Shown: positions 33,227 through 41,109 of the stretch, in pieces
How the letters are laid out: every line of letters begins with the position of its first letter
Numbering within the stretch: the first letter of the stretch is position 1
Source: Nocardia sp. NBC_00416
GTDB taxonomy: Bacteria > Actinomycetota > Actinomycetes > Mycobacteriales > Mycobacteriaceae
Assembly (NCBI RefSeq): GCF_036032445.1
Contig: NZ_CP107932.1
Span: forward strand, 622,501-686,500
Direction of reading: 5' to 3'
Length of the DNA stretch: 64,000 nt
Translations under genes and position numbers: made by a program
Notes under the pieces: generated by a model
The model's database searches: none
What the model was told of the DNA's origin: nothing
Seen by the model: the letters and a program-made list of their open reading frames with translations, nothing else

Positions 33227-33840
33227 TGCCCGGCCACCAGCCTGCGCGAAGCCGACGCGGCGCCGAACGCAAGGGCGATGTCCGAGAGCGGGCCATTCTG
33301 GACACCTGCGAAGCTCTGCTGGCGCAGAAGGGTTACGACGCCATGACCGTCGGCGACATCGCCGCGGGTGCCGGTATCACACGCGGCGCCCTGTACTTCT
33401 ACTTCGGCTCCAAGCAGGAAGTGGTCACGGCGCTCGTGGCCCGGACGGTTGAGCACCTGTGGGAGCGGTCCCGGGTCACCGCGCAGGCCGATGAGCCGCG
33501 CCAGGCCATCGCGGCAGCCATGCGGCGCACGGTCGAGCTGTGGAACGAGCACGGCCTGGTCATGCGCGCGGCGATCGACCTGTCCCTGACCGTGCCGGAG
33601 ATCGGCGCGCTGTGGAGCCGTACCGCTGACTTGTTCATCACAGCCATCGCCGCTGTCCTGGAACGAGCCGGCATTCAGGCGGGCACCGAACCGGAACAAG
33701 CGTCGGCGATGGCACACGCCCTGTGCTGGATGATCGAGCGCACCTTCTATCACGCCTCGCAGGAGTCCCGCGAGAATTTGCAGAAGGCATCCTCGACCTG
33801 CGAACACATCTGGCTGGTCAGCGCCGGTCTGACCGCCTGA
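33226..33840 (+). CDS. TetR family transcriptional regulator
   Basis: 204 residues; the ATG at 33226 overlaps the SDR stop by one base. The helix-turn-helix is canonical (ILDTCEALLAQKGYDAMTVGDIAAGAGITRGALYFYFGSKQEVVTALV). The C-terminal part (RRTVELWNEHGLVMRAAIDLSLTVPEIGALWSRTADLF) resembles EthR-type regulators (TetR_C_33-like). It probably represses the SDR-TetR operon, but no clear palindrome was found upstream of the SDR. Confidence 0.92.
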   Translation: MPGHQPARSRRGAERKGDVRERAILDTCEALLAQKGYDAMTVGDIAAGAGITRGALYFYFGSKQEVVTALVARTVEHLWERSRVTAQADEPRQAIAAAMRRTVELWNEHGLVMRAAIDLSLTVPEIGALWSRTADLFITAIAAVLERAGIQAGTEPEQASAMAHALCWMIERTFYHASQESRENLQKASSTCEHIWLVSAGLTA

Positions 33841-34036
33841 TACATCTGGCAGGGACGGTGGAGTATCCGAACCGGACCTCGGACAACCACGGCGATCGCA
33901 CCGGGGCCGCCGTCACGTGACGAGACAATCGAACGCTATGAGCGGCTCACCGGCCGACGGCTGACCAACCTGCTGTTCAACGATGTGACCGCGGCTGTGC
34001 TCATCGATCACCGCCGAGCCCTTCGGTGCCGGTTCC

Positions 34037-34059
34037 GCCTCCGCCCGGGTGGCGGAGGC
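34037..34059 (-). terminator. Hairpin terminator downstream of the small secreted protein gene
   Basis: Arms GCCTCCGCC (34037-34045) and GGCGGAGGC (34051-34059) pair perfectly around a five-base loop. It lies 11 bases past the stop of the minus-strand gene ending at 34071. It could also stop transcription from the TetR side. Confidence 0.7.
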
Positions 34060-34070
34060 GTTCGTTCCGG

Positions 34071-34277
34071 TCAGCGAGTGAACAGTTCGAACTGGTCACC
34101 GGACTGACGGCAGAACCAGGTCTTGCCCAGCCCTTCTCCACCGAATTTGTTCACCCCGTTCGCCACACATGCCCCTTGTGAGGGGTAGTAGCCAACGGTT
34201 GTATCGGCCGCCGCGATGCCGGCCGCGCCGAAGGTGAAGGCCGCGATCATCGCCCCAGTGATCAGATGCTTCATCAT
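34071..34277 (-). CDS. Small secreted protein of unknown function
   Basis: 68 residues: a clear signal peptide (MKHLITGAMIAAFTFGAAGIAAA, cleavage after AAA likely) and a mature part of about 43 residues with two cysteines (QGACVANG and TWFCRQSGD) that could form one disulfide. Such short exported proteins are common in Nocardia and mycobacteria, and I know no function for this type. It is flanked by its own terminator hairpin. Two adjacent ATGs give one codon of ambiguity. Confidence 0.75.
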   Translation of the reverse strand: MMKHLITGAMIAAFTFGAAGIAAADTTVGYYPSQGACVANGVNKFGGEGLGKTWFCRQSGDQFELFTR

Positions 34278-34391
34278 GGCGGGAAGTCTAGAGCGGTAGA
34301 CTACGGTTTCGCTCCTGAATTATGTTGACCAGCCGTAGGATTCGCTGTTCGCGAGGGCAGTGCCTCGGGTTTGTGCCCCATAGTCGCCAAC

Positions 34392-34419
34392 AGCCCCGTT
34401 CCTGCCCGGGAACGGGGCT
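34392..34419. terminator. Strong isolated hairpin in the gap before the 102-residue protein gene
   Basis: Arms AGCCCCGTTCC (34392-34402) and GGAACGGGGCT (34409-34419) pair perfectly over 11 bases with a six-base loop. No gene ends just before it on the plus strand, so it may terminate a short unannotated RNA starting near 34300, or act in the leader of the gene at 34492. Confidence 0.5.
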
Positions 34420-34491
34420 GCGCTGTAGCGTCGGGGATGGGAAGATGGACCGGAATATTCCCGCGGTCACCAGTGGAGCTCAGGAGAATCC

Positions 34492-34800
34492 ATGCCTACA
34501 TCAGGAGAGTTCCCCGGTATCGGTATGCCGGGTTTCGAGGCGTCCTCGTCGCTGGACGGCATGGGGCCGGTGGAAATGGAATCACCGACCCAGGACCTCG
34601 TCGTCGACGGCATCCTCGACACCTTCGTCACCACCGGCCCCGATTCGACGAGTGTCTGGACCGATACCGATCTCGACGGCTACGCCGACCGGCTGAGCGT
34701 GGTGGAGAACGACGGCGACTACACGGCGTGGGAATACCACCGCAATCCGGATGGTACGGGCGATTGGCGGCAGACCGATCAGGGGAAAGTGGGGGAGTGA
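34492..34800 (+). CDS. Hypothetical acidic protein, DUF6802-like
   Basis: 102 residues, acidic, with GGAG-like sequence at 34480-34484 before the ATG. It has a glycine/serine/proline-rich N-terminus (SGEFPGIGMPGFEASSSLDG) and then an aspartate-rich repeat-like part: TQDLVVDGILDTFVTTGPDS and SVWTDTDLDGYADRLSVVE. The DTDLDGYAD segment looks like a calcium-binding thrombospondin type 3 or EF-hand-like loop. No signal peptide. I recall similar short acidic proteins in Nocardia, but the function is unknown. Confidence 0.65.
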   Translation: MPTSGEFPGIGMPGFEASSSLDGMGPVEMESPTQDLVVDGILDTFVTTGPDSTSVWTDTDLDGYADRLSVVENDGDYTAWEYHRNPDGTGDWRQTDQGKVGE

Positions 34801-34898
34801 TCGGGGCGTCGGCCGCACGGAGCGGGATGGCACCGATACGTCCGCACCGGTCGACATACACAGTTCACGAAGTCATCCGCTCCGGCTCCTGCGGCGCG

Positions 34899-35696
34899 CT
34901 ACAAGGCGGCTGACCCGGACCGCGAAACCGCTGCCGTCGACAACTCGGCGGTTCGAGCCGGCCCGGTCACGATCGGCGGAACATCGGGTCCCAGTTTCAG
35001 TGATTCGAGGAACAGCACGATCGTCGCCGCGACGGAACGATGTGCGACATCGTTGAGCACGTCGTGCCGGCCGCCCTGCACGAGGCGGACATCGGTGCGC
35101 GACGCCTGCGCGTACACCTCGAGCGCTGGAGCGAGCGGCGTGACGCGGTCGTCGGTGCCGTGTAGTGCGAGCGTCGGCCGGTCCTGCGCCCCCACACTGC
35201 CCGTCTCCCACGACACCGGCGAGGCTATCGCGCCGCGGGTGAATTCCTCGTCCGCCGATATCACCGCGCGGTGCACCGGGCACGCGGTGCGGGCGTCGAC
35301 CTCGTCCGCCCAATCGGCCCCCACCGCGGCGGTCGCCGAGCCCTGTAGCGCGGACGGGAGTGCGATCGCCGCCAGCACAGCACCTTCCACGGGCAGCTCC
35401 GGCACCAGCTGCGCCGCGAGCGCGGCACCGCTGTCCGAGCCGAGCAGGACCCGGGGTGCGGGCAGGGACTCGTCCGCCAACAGCTCTTCGACGGCTGCGC
35501 GGGCACCGGCGACGTCCCCGAGCTCCACCCGCACGTACCGCACCCGGTACCCGTCGGCGGAGAGCCGACGGCCGAGACGTGCGTACGACGCGGCGGTCTC
35601 ACCGCGCCCGGGGAGCAGTACGACGGTGCCGCGTGGCGTGGCGCCCTCGGGTTCGTCCCAGGCGCCGGCGGCTGTGTGTGTCTGCCTCGTGGTCAT
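34899..35696 (-). CDS. Alpha/beta hydrolase, last gene of the organosulfur operon
   Basis: The ATG at 35696 (MTTRQTHTAAGAWDEP) overlaps the stop of the cupin gene by four bases; a start at 35717 is less likely. 265 residues. The fold is visible in TVVLLPGRGETAASYARLGRRL, the nucleophile elbow LLGSDSGAALAAQL (Ser), LALHGTDDRVTPL (Asp) and GGRHDVLNDVAH (His). It would hydrolyse an ester or thioester made by the operon, possibly releasing CoA. It is the distal gene of the eleven-gene minus-strand operon. Confidence 0.87.
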   Translation of the reverse strand: MTTRQTHTAAGAWDEPEGATPRGTVVLLPGRGETAASYARLGRRLSADGYRVRYVRVELGDVAGARAAVEELLADESLPAPRVLLGSDSGAALAAQLVPELPVEGAVLAAIALPSALQGSATAAVGADWADEVDARTACPVHRAVISADEEFTRGAIASPVSWETGSVGAQDRPTLALHGTDDRVTPLAPALEVYAQASRTDVRLVQGGRHDVLNDVAHRSVAATIVLFLESLKLGPDVPPIVTGPARTAELSTAAVSRSGSAAL

Positions 35697-36286
35697 TCGG
35701 TCGCTCCTTCCGCCCATGCGGATGTGAACCAGTGCACCGCACCGGTTTCCGGGTTGTAGGACCGCCGTGGCAAGGTCCCGATGTCGGCGCCGTACACATG
35801 TATTCCGACCACCGGTTCGTCGCCGCCGCAGCGCACCTGGTGCACGTCGTCATCGGTGGTGCAGCACACCGTCACCTGACCGGTCGTCCACTCCGAGGTG
35901 CCCGCTTCGACGAGGGGTGTGTTCTCGGCCGACGGCTTCCGGAACCGGGTCTCGATCTCGGTACCGCGGTGGATCCCGACGACACCCCACGTTTCATGGC
36001 CGTGCACCGGGGTCCCCTGGCCGACATTCCATACCGCACTGGCGATGGAGAAGGCCCCGCCCGGTGCGACGTGCAGCGGGTACATGACGTAGTGGTCGGG
36101 ATCGGGTCGCGTCTTGTCCGTCGGCAGGTCGAATCCGGCGGCCAGTACGGCGGCGAGCTCGTCGCGGATGGCGGCGGTCAGCGCGCGCTCGTCGGTGATA
36201 TCGCCGATCAGGTGCGTAACGGTGTCGGCGAACGCCGCCAACTCGGGTACGTCGGTCTGCACCGAGACGATCGGGGGTCGGGTCAT
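35693..36286 (-). CDS. Cysteine dioxygenase-like cupin (thiol dioxygenase family)
   Basis: 197 residues, the length of bacterial thiol dioxygenases. The non-heme iron ligands are recognisable: two His in TPVHGHETWGVVGIHRG and one in DVHQVRCGG, followed by VVGIHVYGADIG. This pattern matches the CDO_I family, which includes cysteine, 3-mercaptopropionate and mercaptosuccinate dioxygenases that turn a thiol into a sulfinate. Within the operon of LLM monooxygenases and a CoA transferase, oxidation of a small thiol acid is the likely role. Overlaps both neighbours by four bases. Confidence 0.85.
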   Translation of the reverse strand: MTRPPIVSVQTDVPELAAFADTVTHLIGDITDERALTAAIRDELAAVLAAGFDLPTDKTRPDPDHYVMYPLHVAPGGAFSIASAVWNVGQGTPVHGHETWGVVGIHRGTEIETRFRKPSAENTPLVEAGTSEWTTGQVTVCCTTDDDVHQVRCGGDEPVVGIHVYGADIGTLPRRSYNPETGAVHWFTSAWAEGATE

Positions 36287-36996
36287 TCCAGCTCCTCACT
36301 GTGGGATCGGTGCGATAGGGCGCGCCGTCGGTATGCGGTCAGGCGGTCGTGCAGGCCGGGCGTGGTCACGGATCGGGTCAGTGCGGCGAGCGCGGCGTCG
36401 GCGTCGTGCACCGGCCGCGCCGCGGCCAGCAGCGCGGGCCGAGCCGTCGGATCGACGCGCGCCCAGGTTTCGAGGATTCCGGAGAGGTCGCCGGGTGCAC
36501 CGGTCACCAGTCCTCCCGCGGCCGCGGCGGCGACCGTGTCGCCGCCCAGGAACACCGAGGGATCGGTGATGCTGCGCAGGCGGGAGGTCCCGAGGACCAC
36601 ACCGAAACGTGCGCCGGGGAAGGCGAAGCGGGCGTCCGGTCCGGCGAGCCGGTGATCGCATGCGGCGACCAGGTCTGCGCCGGCCCCGACCGCGCTGCCC
36701 TCGACCACGGCCACCGTCAGGTACGGCGCGGTGGCCAGGCGTTCGAGTAACAACCCGATCCGCAGGAATCGATGGGCGAGGGACGCGTCCGATTCGCCGG
36801 ACAGCCCGCTCAGATCGAAGCCGGCGGCGAAGTGCCGTGGATTTCCTTCGAGCACCAGGGCTTCCGGGCGTATTGCCGCGGCCTCGTCGAGTAGATCGTG
36901 CAGGGCGTCGACGAGCGCGGGAGACAGCGCGTTGGCCGCCTCCGGGCGATCGAGCCGGATCTTCCAGTCGGCGCCGCGATGCACGGCGAGGGTCAC
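36283..36996 (-). CDS. Crotonase-fold protein (enoyl-CoA hydratase/isomerase superfamily), atypical active site
   Basis: The GTG at 36996 overlaps the CaiB stop (GTGA). 237 residues. It has RLDRPEAANALSPALVDAL, the oxyanion segment HFAAGFDLSGLSG and VVEGSAVGAGADLVAACDHRLAG. The catalytic Glu positions are Asp (GADLV) and Gly (FPGARFG), so a plain hydratase is unlikely. It probably acts on a CoA thioester made by the adjacent CoA transferase; elimination or hydrolysis chemistry is possible. Fully embedded in the operon. Confidence 0.87.
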   Translation of the reverse strand: MTLAVHRGADWKIRLDRPEAANALSPALVDALHDLLDEAAAIRPEALVLEGNPRHFAAGFDLSGLSGESDASLAHRFLRIGLLLERLATAPYLTVAVVEGSAVGAGADLVAACDHRLAGPDARFAFPGARFGVVLGTSRLRSITDPSVFLGGDTVAAAAAGGLVTGAPGDLSGILETWARVDPTARPALLAAARPVHDADAALAALTRSVTTPGLHDRLTAYRRRALSHRSHSEELE

Positions 36997-38135
36997 GCGC
37001 CGCACCACTCGTCGAAGACGTCGTCGTCGCCGCCCAGGCGGGGTGCCGCTCGGTCGAGACGTGCGTCCTGGCCCTCGATCCGCACCGGGAAGACGACGGT
37101 CGGGGTGGGCCCGGCGACCGGGACGTCGAGCGAACCGACCAATCCGGTGCTGTGCACGTGCTCACCGGACAGGATGTCGCCGAACGAGTTGACCGGTCCG
37201 GCCGGCACGCCCCGCGCGCGTAGTTCGGTGATCCAATGGCCGGCTTTCTCGCTCACGAATCGGTCCTGCAGGATCGCCGCCAGTTCGGCGTGGTGCGCGA
37301 CCCGGTCCATCTGGGTGACGAATCGAGGGTCGTCGACCAACTCGGGTGCCCCGACCACCTCGGCGACCGCCGCCCAGAGCCGATCGTTGCCGGCGGCGAC
37401 GGTGAAGTCACGGTCGGCCGCGGTGAACCCCTGGTACGGCGCGTTGCGGGGATGTGCGGTCCCCAGCCGGGCCGGTTCCTCCCCAGAGCCCCAGAACTCG
37501 CTGGTCTGTAGCGCCGAGACGCCGATCAGGCAGTCGAGCATCGGGCAGTCCAGCCGGATGGACCGGCCCTCGGCGCGGGCCTGGGGGAGTACGGCGGCGA
37601 TGCTGTAGGCGGCGTACAGCCCGGCCGTGAAATCACCCACCGGGACCCCTGCCTTCACCGGCCCGCCGTCGGGGTCGCCGGTGACGCTCATCAGTCCCGA
37701 CATCCCCTGGATCACCACGTCGTAGGCCCCGTGGTCGACGAACGGGCTGGTCAGTCCGTAGCCGGAGATCGAGCAGTACACGAGCCCGGGATGCCGTACC
37801 TGGTCGTAGCCGACGCCGAGACGGTCCAGAACCCCCGGCCGGTAGTTCTCCACCAGCACATCGGCGGCGGCGACCAGCTCGCGGACCCGAGCCAGGTCAT
37901 CCGGGTCGCGCAGGTTCGCGACGACCGACCGCTTGTTGCGGTTGACCGAGGCGAAGTTGTGGCTGAACCGCTCGTCACCGTCGTCCGCGAAGGGTGGCCA
38001 CGCGCGCATCTGGTCGCCCGTGGGCGGTTCCACCTTGACCACGTCGGCTCCGAGGTCGGCGAGCAGCATCCCCGCGAACGGGCCGGCCGCGACGTGGGCG
38101 AATTCCACGACGCGCACACCGTGTAACGGTCGCAT
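36993..38135 (-). CDS. CaiB/BaiF (family III) CoA-transferase
   Basis: 380 residues, normal for family III. Characteristic segments are GVRVVEFAHVAAGPFAGMLLADLGADVVKVEPPTGD, NRNKRSVVANLRDPDD, LVENYRPGVLDRLGVGYD, YDVVIQGMSGLMSVTG, VGDFTAGLYAAYSIAAVL and RNAPYQGFTAADRDF. The aspartate in VPVGDFTAG corresponds to the catalytic Asp that forms the mixed anhydride. It transfers CoA between acids, here probably onto the acid imported or released by the operon's monooxygenases. Three bases separate it from the upstream LLM gene. Confidence 0.92.
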   Translation of the reverse strand: MRPLHGVRVVEFAHVAAGPFAGMLLADLGADVVKVEPPTGDQMRAWPPFADDGDERFSHNFASVNRNKRSVVANLRDPDDLARVRELVAAADVLVENYRPGVLDRLGVGYDQVRHPGLVYCSISGYGLTSPFVDHGAYDVVIQGMSGLMSVTGDPDGGPVKAGVPVGDFTAGLYAAYSIAAVLPQARAEGRSIRLDCPMLDCLIGVSALQTSEFWGSGEEPARLGTAHPRNAPYQGFTAADRDFTVAAGNDRLWAAVAEVVGAPELVDDPRFVTQMDRVAHHAELAAILQDRFVSEKAGHWITELRARGVPAGPVNSFGDILSGEHVHSTGLVGSLDVPVAGPTPTVVFPVRIEGQDARLDRAAPRLGGDDDVFDEWCGA

Positions 38136-38138
38136 TCG

Positions 38139-39269
38139 CTACACCGCCGCTCGGTCGGGACGGGTCGCCTTACGGTGGGCCAACTCCTGCCGCACCAGCG
38201 GCAGCAGGTCCCGGCCGTAGTCGATCGCGTCTTGCAGCGGGTCGTACCCACGGATCAGAACGGTGTCCACCCCGATCTCGATGTAGTCGAGGAGAGCGGC
38301 CGCCACGGTCTCGGGCGAACCCACCAGCGCGGTGGAGTTGCCGCCACCGCCCACCGCCTTCGCGGTGGGGGTCCACAGGCATCGGTCGTGCAGCTCGCCT
38401 TTCTCAGCGACGGCCAGCAACCGCTGCGAGCCCGCGTTCTGCGGTGCGACGCCGTGCGGGTGGAGTTGGTTGGCGCGCAGTGTGTGTGCCGCGCCGACAC
38501 CGGCGGTGAGGGTTCCCAGGATGCGGTGGGCGCGTTCCCAGGCGGCGTCGTCGGTGGCCCCGAGGATCGGCCGGAACGACACCGAGATCCGGGGCCGGCG
38601 GTCGCGGCCCGCCGCCACCGCGCGGTCGGAGATGGTGGTGATCTGCTCGGCTGTCTCGCGCAGTGGCTCGCCCCAGAGCATATAGGTGTCGGCGTGCCGG
38701 GCGCCGACCGTGTAGGCCGCCGGGGAGCTGCCGCCGAAGAAGAGATCGAGATGTCTGTCCTGGTAGGGATGGACGTGCGGGTGGAAACCCTCGAATCGGT
38801 AGTAGTCGCCCGCGAAGTCGCGGGGCCCGGTGGTATCCCATGCGGCGCGCAAGATCTGGAGGTATTCGTCGGTACGCGCGTACCGCTCGTCGTGCGGGAG
38901 GTAGTCCCCTTCGCGGCGCTGCTCCGCGTCGGTGCTTCCGGTGACGATGTTGAGGGCCACGCGGCCACCGGAGAACTGGTCGAGGGTCGTGAACATGCGC
39001 GCGGCCAGCGTGGGGTGCACGACCCCCGGCCGGTGTGCCACGAGGAGTCCGAGTCGTTCGGTGTGGGCGGCCACGGCGGCCGCCACCTGGGAGCCCTCGG
39101 GCCAGCCGGAGCCGTACCCGATCAGCACTCGGTCGAATCCGCCGTCCTCGTGGGCACGGGCGAACCGGATCGTGTAGTCGGGGTCGATCACGGCGCCGTC
39201 GCCCGCCCGCGTCTCGGAGGCGTCGGCAGTGCCGATCATGCCCAGGATCTCGATATCGTCGTAGCTCAT
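38139..39269 (-). CDS. SsuD-like FMNH2-dependent monooxygenase (LLM class)
   Basis: 376 residues, the length of alkanesulfonate monooxygenase. It shows the SsuD pattern: FARAHEDGGFDRVLIGYGSGWPEG, ERLGLLVAHRPGVVHPTLAARMFTTLDQFSGGRVALNIVTGS, REGDYLPHDERYARTDEYLQIL, YRFEGFHPHVHPYQDRHLDLFFGGSS and a late VGSPETVAAALLDYIEIGVDTVLIRGYDPL. The family splits C-S bonds of sulfonates with reduced flavin. A flavin reductase partner is not in the operon. The ATG overlaps the stop of the upstream ATPase gene. Confidence 0.9.
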   Translation of the reverse strand: MSYDDIEILGMIGTADASETRAGDGAVIDPDYTIRFARAHEDGGFDRVLIGYGSGWPEGSQVAAAVAAHTERLGLLVAHRPGVVHPTLAARMFTTLDQFSGGRVALNIVTGSTDAEQRREGDYLPHDERYARTDEYLQILRAAWDTTGPRDFAGDYYRFEGFHPHVHPYQDRHLDLFFGGSSPAAYTVGARHADTYMLWGEPLRETAEQITTISDRAVAAGRDRRPRISVSFRPILGATDDAAWERAHRILGTLTAGVGAAHTLRANQLHPHGVAPQNAGSQRLLAVAEKGELHDRCLWTPTAKAVGGGGNSTALVGSPETVAAALLDYIEIGVDTVLIRGYDPLQDAIDYGRDLLPLVRQELAHRKATRPDRAAV

Positions 39270-40324
39270 CGGTCGCCCTTCGTGAGTGAGCCGGTGGGGC
39301 CCGGCCGGGTGTGGGTGCTATCAGGTGTCCTGTCGGGCCACCGGGCAGCGATATGGCAAGCGGCGGACCAGCGCTCACCCACCTCGAGCAGCAGTGGCTG
39401 GGTGGCGCAGTCGGCGAACGCGAACCGGCATCGGTCGGCGAACACGCATCTGTCGGGGTCCGCCGAACCGGCAGCATCGCGGTCGATCCGGACGTCGGCG
39501 GGCCGGATCGACGACTGTTCACCGACACTCGGCGCGGACGCGACCAGCAGGGCCGTGTACGGGTGGGCTGGTCGCGTCAATACTTCGTGCAGGGGGCCCT
39601 GCTCGACCAGCCGGCTCCGGTAGAACACGGCCACCCGGTCGCCGATACCGGCGAGCGAGGAGAGGTCGTGCGCGATGATCACGACGGCGAGGCCGAGGTC
39701 GCGCCGCAACCGGTCGAGCAGGTTCAGCACCAGGTTGCGGTTGGAGACGTCGAGGGCACTGACCGGCTCGTCGCAGATGAGCAGCTGGGGTTCGGTCACG
39801 ATGGCCCGCGCGAGGGACACCCGCTGCCGCTGCCCTCCCGACAGCTCGCGCGGGCGGCGGTCACGCACCGCCTCGGGATCCAGCCCGACCTCGCGCAGCG
39901 CGCGGTCGGTCCGCTCGTGGCGGGCGGTGGAGTCGAGGCCGCCCGCCACCTCGAGCGGTTCGGCGACGAGGCGCGCGACAGTGAGGTCGGGGTCGAGCGA
40001 GCGAAGGGGGTCCTGGAATACCAGCTGGATCCGGCCCTGCCGCCGGAAATTGCGCAGGTCGCGGCCGCGCAGAGTGGTCAAGTCCTGGCCGTCGAACTCG
40101 ATGGTGCCGGCTGCCGGAGCCGTCAGTCCGACGGTCGCGCGGGCCAATGTGGTCTTGCCGGAGCCGGTTTCGCCGATTATCCCGACGATCTCGCCCGGGT
40201 ACACCTCCAGGCTCGCGTCGCGCAACGCCGCGCCGGTGCCGAGACCCACGCCCCGGCGCGGCACCGCATAGGTGACGGACAGGTCGGTGATCCGGAGCAG
40301 CGGCGCGGCGGTCGCGGTACTCAT
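39266..40324 (-). CDS. ABC importer ATPase, oligopeptide/dipeptide type (OppF/DppF-like)
   Basis: The ATG at 40324 overlaps the stop of the preceding ATPase. 352 residues. A complete ATPase: Walker A GIIGETGSGKTTLA, Q-loop LVFQDPLRSLDP, signature ELSGGQRQRVSLARAI, Walker B LLICDEPVSALDVS and the H-loop VVIIAHDLSSL. The C-terminal oligopeptide-transporter extension has CVFADRCRFAFADCATQPLLLEVG, including the cysteines found in this subfamily. It is the only intact ATPase of the operon's importer, since its partner has lost the Walker B region. Confidence 0.93.
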   Translation of the reverse strand: MSTATAAPLLRITDLSVTYAVPRRGVGLGTGAALRDASLEVYPGEIVGIIGETGSGKTTLARATVGLTAPAAGTIEFDGQDLTTLRGRDLRNFRRQGRIQLVFQDPLRSLDPDLTVARLVAEPLEVAGGLDSTARHERTDRALREVGLDPEAVRDRRPRELSGGQRQRVSLARAIVTEPQLLICDEPVSALDVSNRNLVLNLLDRLRRDLGLAVVIIAHDLSSLAGIGDRVAVFYRSRLVEQGPLHEVLTRPAHPYTALLVASAPSVGEQSSIRPADVRIDRDAAGSADPDRCVFADRCRFAFADCATQPLLLEVGERWSAACHIAARWPDRTPDSTHTRPGPTGSLTKGDR

Positions 40325-41109
40325 GCGGCCACCCGCTCCCGGATGCACCGTGCGTGATGTCCCGGACCGACCTCACGCAACGGGATCACACCGTCGGCGC
40401 AGCCGGGCGCGGAGTGCGCGCATCGGGCGGCGAAGCGGCAACCGGTGATCTCCTCGCCCGCGGCCGGTGGCTGCCCGTCGATCGTCTCCAGAGTGCGCCG
40501 CGACCAGTCGCCCAGCGACGCGACGCGCAGCAGGGCCTGCGTGTACGGGTGGCGCGCATTGCGCAATACCTCGACGGCGATGAGGACCCGCTGCAGCATG
40601 CCTCCCGAGAGCTGGAACGGGTACAGCCGATCGACCCGCTCCGCATCGTGGATTCCCACCTCGCGCAAGAGCTCTCGGCCGCGGTCCCGCGCGGCACGAC
40701 GGGCCAGGCCCCCACGCACGCGCAACTGCTCGGCGACCTGGTAGCCGATGGTGAGCGAGGGGTTCAGGTACGAGCCGGGGTCCTGGAAGACGGCGGCGAG
40801 CCGGGTACCGCGCAGCCGCCGCCAGGTGGCGGGGCGGGCGCCGGTGAGTTCGACCGCGGACCCGTCCGAGCCCAGCGTGACGGTGCCGCTCTCGATCGCG
40901 ACGGCGGGCGGGAGCAGCCCGAGGACGGCGCGGCAGGTCAGCGTTTTGCCGGACCCCGATTCGCCGACCAGTGCGACGGTTTCACCCCGCCGGATTTCGA
41001 AGGAGACGTCGCGCAGGGCTCGTCGGCCGTCGGCGATATCGACGTTCAGGCCGGCGACGCGGAGAACCGGGTGGTCGGTGCCGGTGGTCGGTTCATCGGG
41101 CAGTGACAC
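40321..41109 (-). CDS. ABC importer ATPase (OppD/DppD-like) with internal in-frame deletion of Walker B and H-loop
   Basis: 262 residues against about 330 for the family. Walker A (ALVGESGSGKTLTC), the Q-loop (AAVFQDPGSYLNPS) and the signature (QLSGGMLQRVLIAV) are intact. The signature helix then runs straight into VLRNARHPYTQALLRV, which normally follows the H-loop. About 70 residues, covering Walker B, D-loop and H-loop, are missing, and the frame is kept; the junction is near 40570. The C-terminal cysteine block (GCRFAARCAHSAPGCADG) is present. ATP hydrolysis by this subunit should be impaired, although the partner OppF-like ATPase is complete. A GTG start at 41109 follows AGGAG. Confidence 0.88.
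   Translation of the reverse strand: MSLPDEPTTGTDHPVLRVAGLNVDIADGRRALRDVSFEIRRGETVALVGESGSGKTLTCRAVLGLLPPAVAIESGTVTLGSDGSAVELTGARPATWRRLRGTRLAAVFQDPGSYLNPSLTIGYQVAEQLRVRGGLARRAARDRGRELLREVGIHDAERVDRLYPFQLSGGMLQRVLIAVEVLRNARHPYTQALLRVASLGDWSRRTLETIDGQPPAAGEEITGCRFAARCAHSAPGCADGVIPLREVGPGHHARCIRERVAA

Noticed and set aside
33900..34020. Frame with YERLTGRRL resembling the C-terminus of PurC
   Set aside because: Match is too short, continues into unrelated residues, and lacks any other part of the gene.
34320..34420. Possible tRNA or tmRNA in the small intergenic region
   Set aside because: No T-loop consensus, no cloverleaf and no CCA-type end; only one hairpin is convincing.
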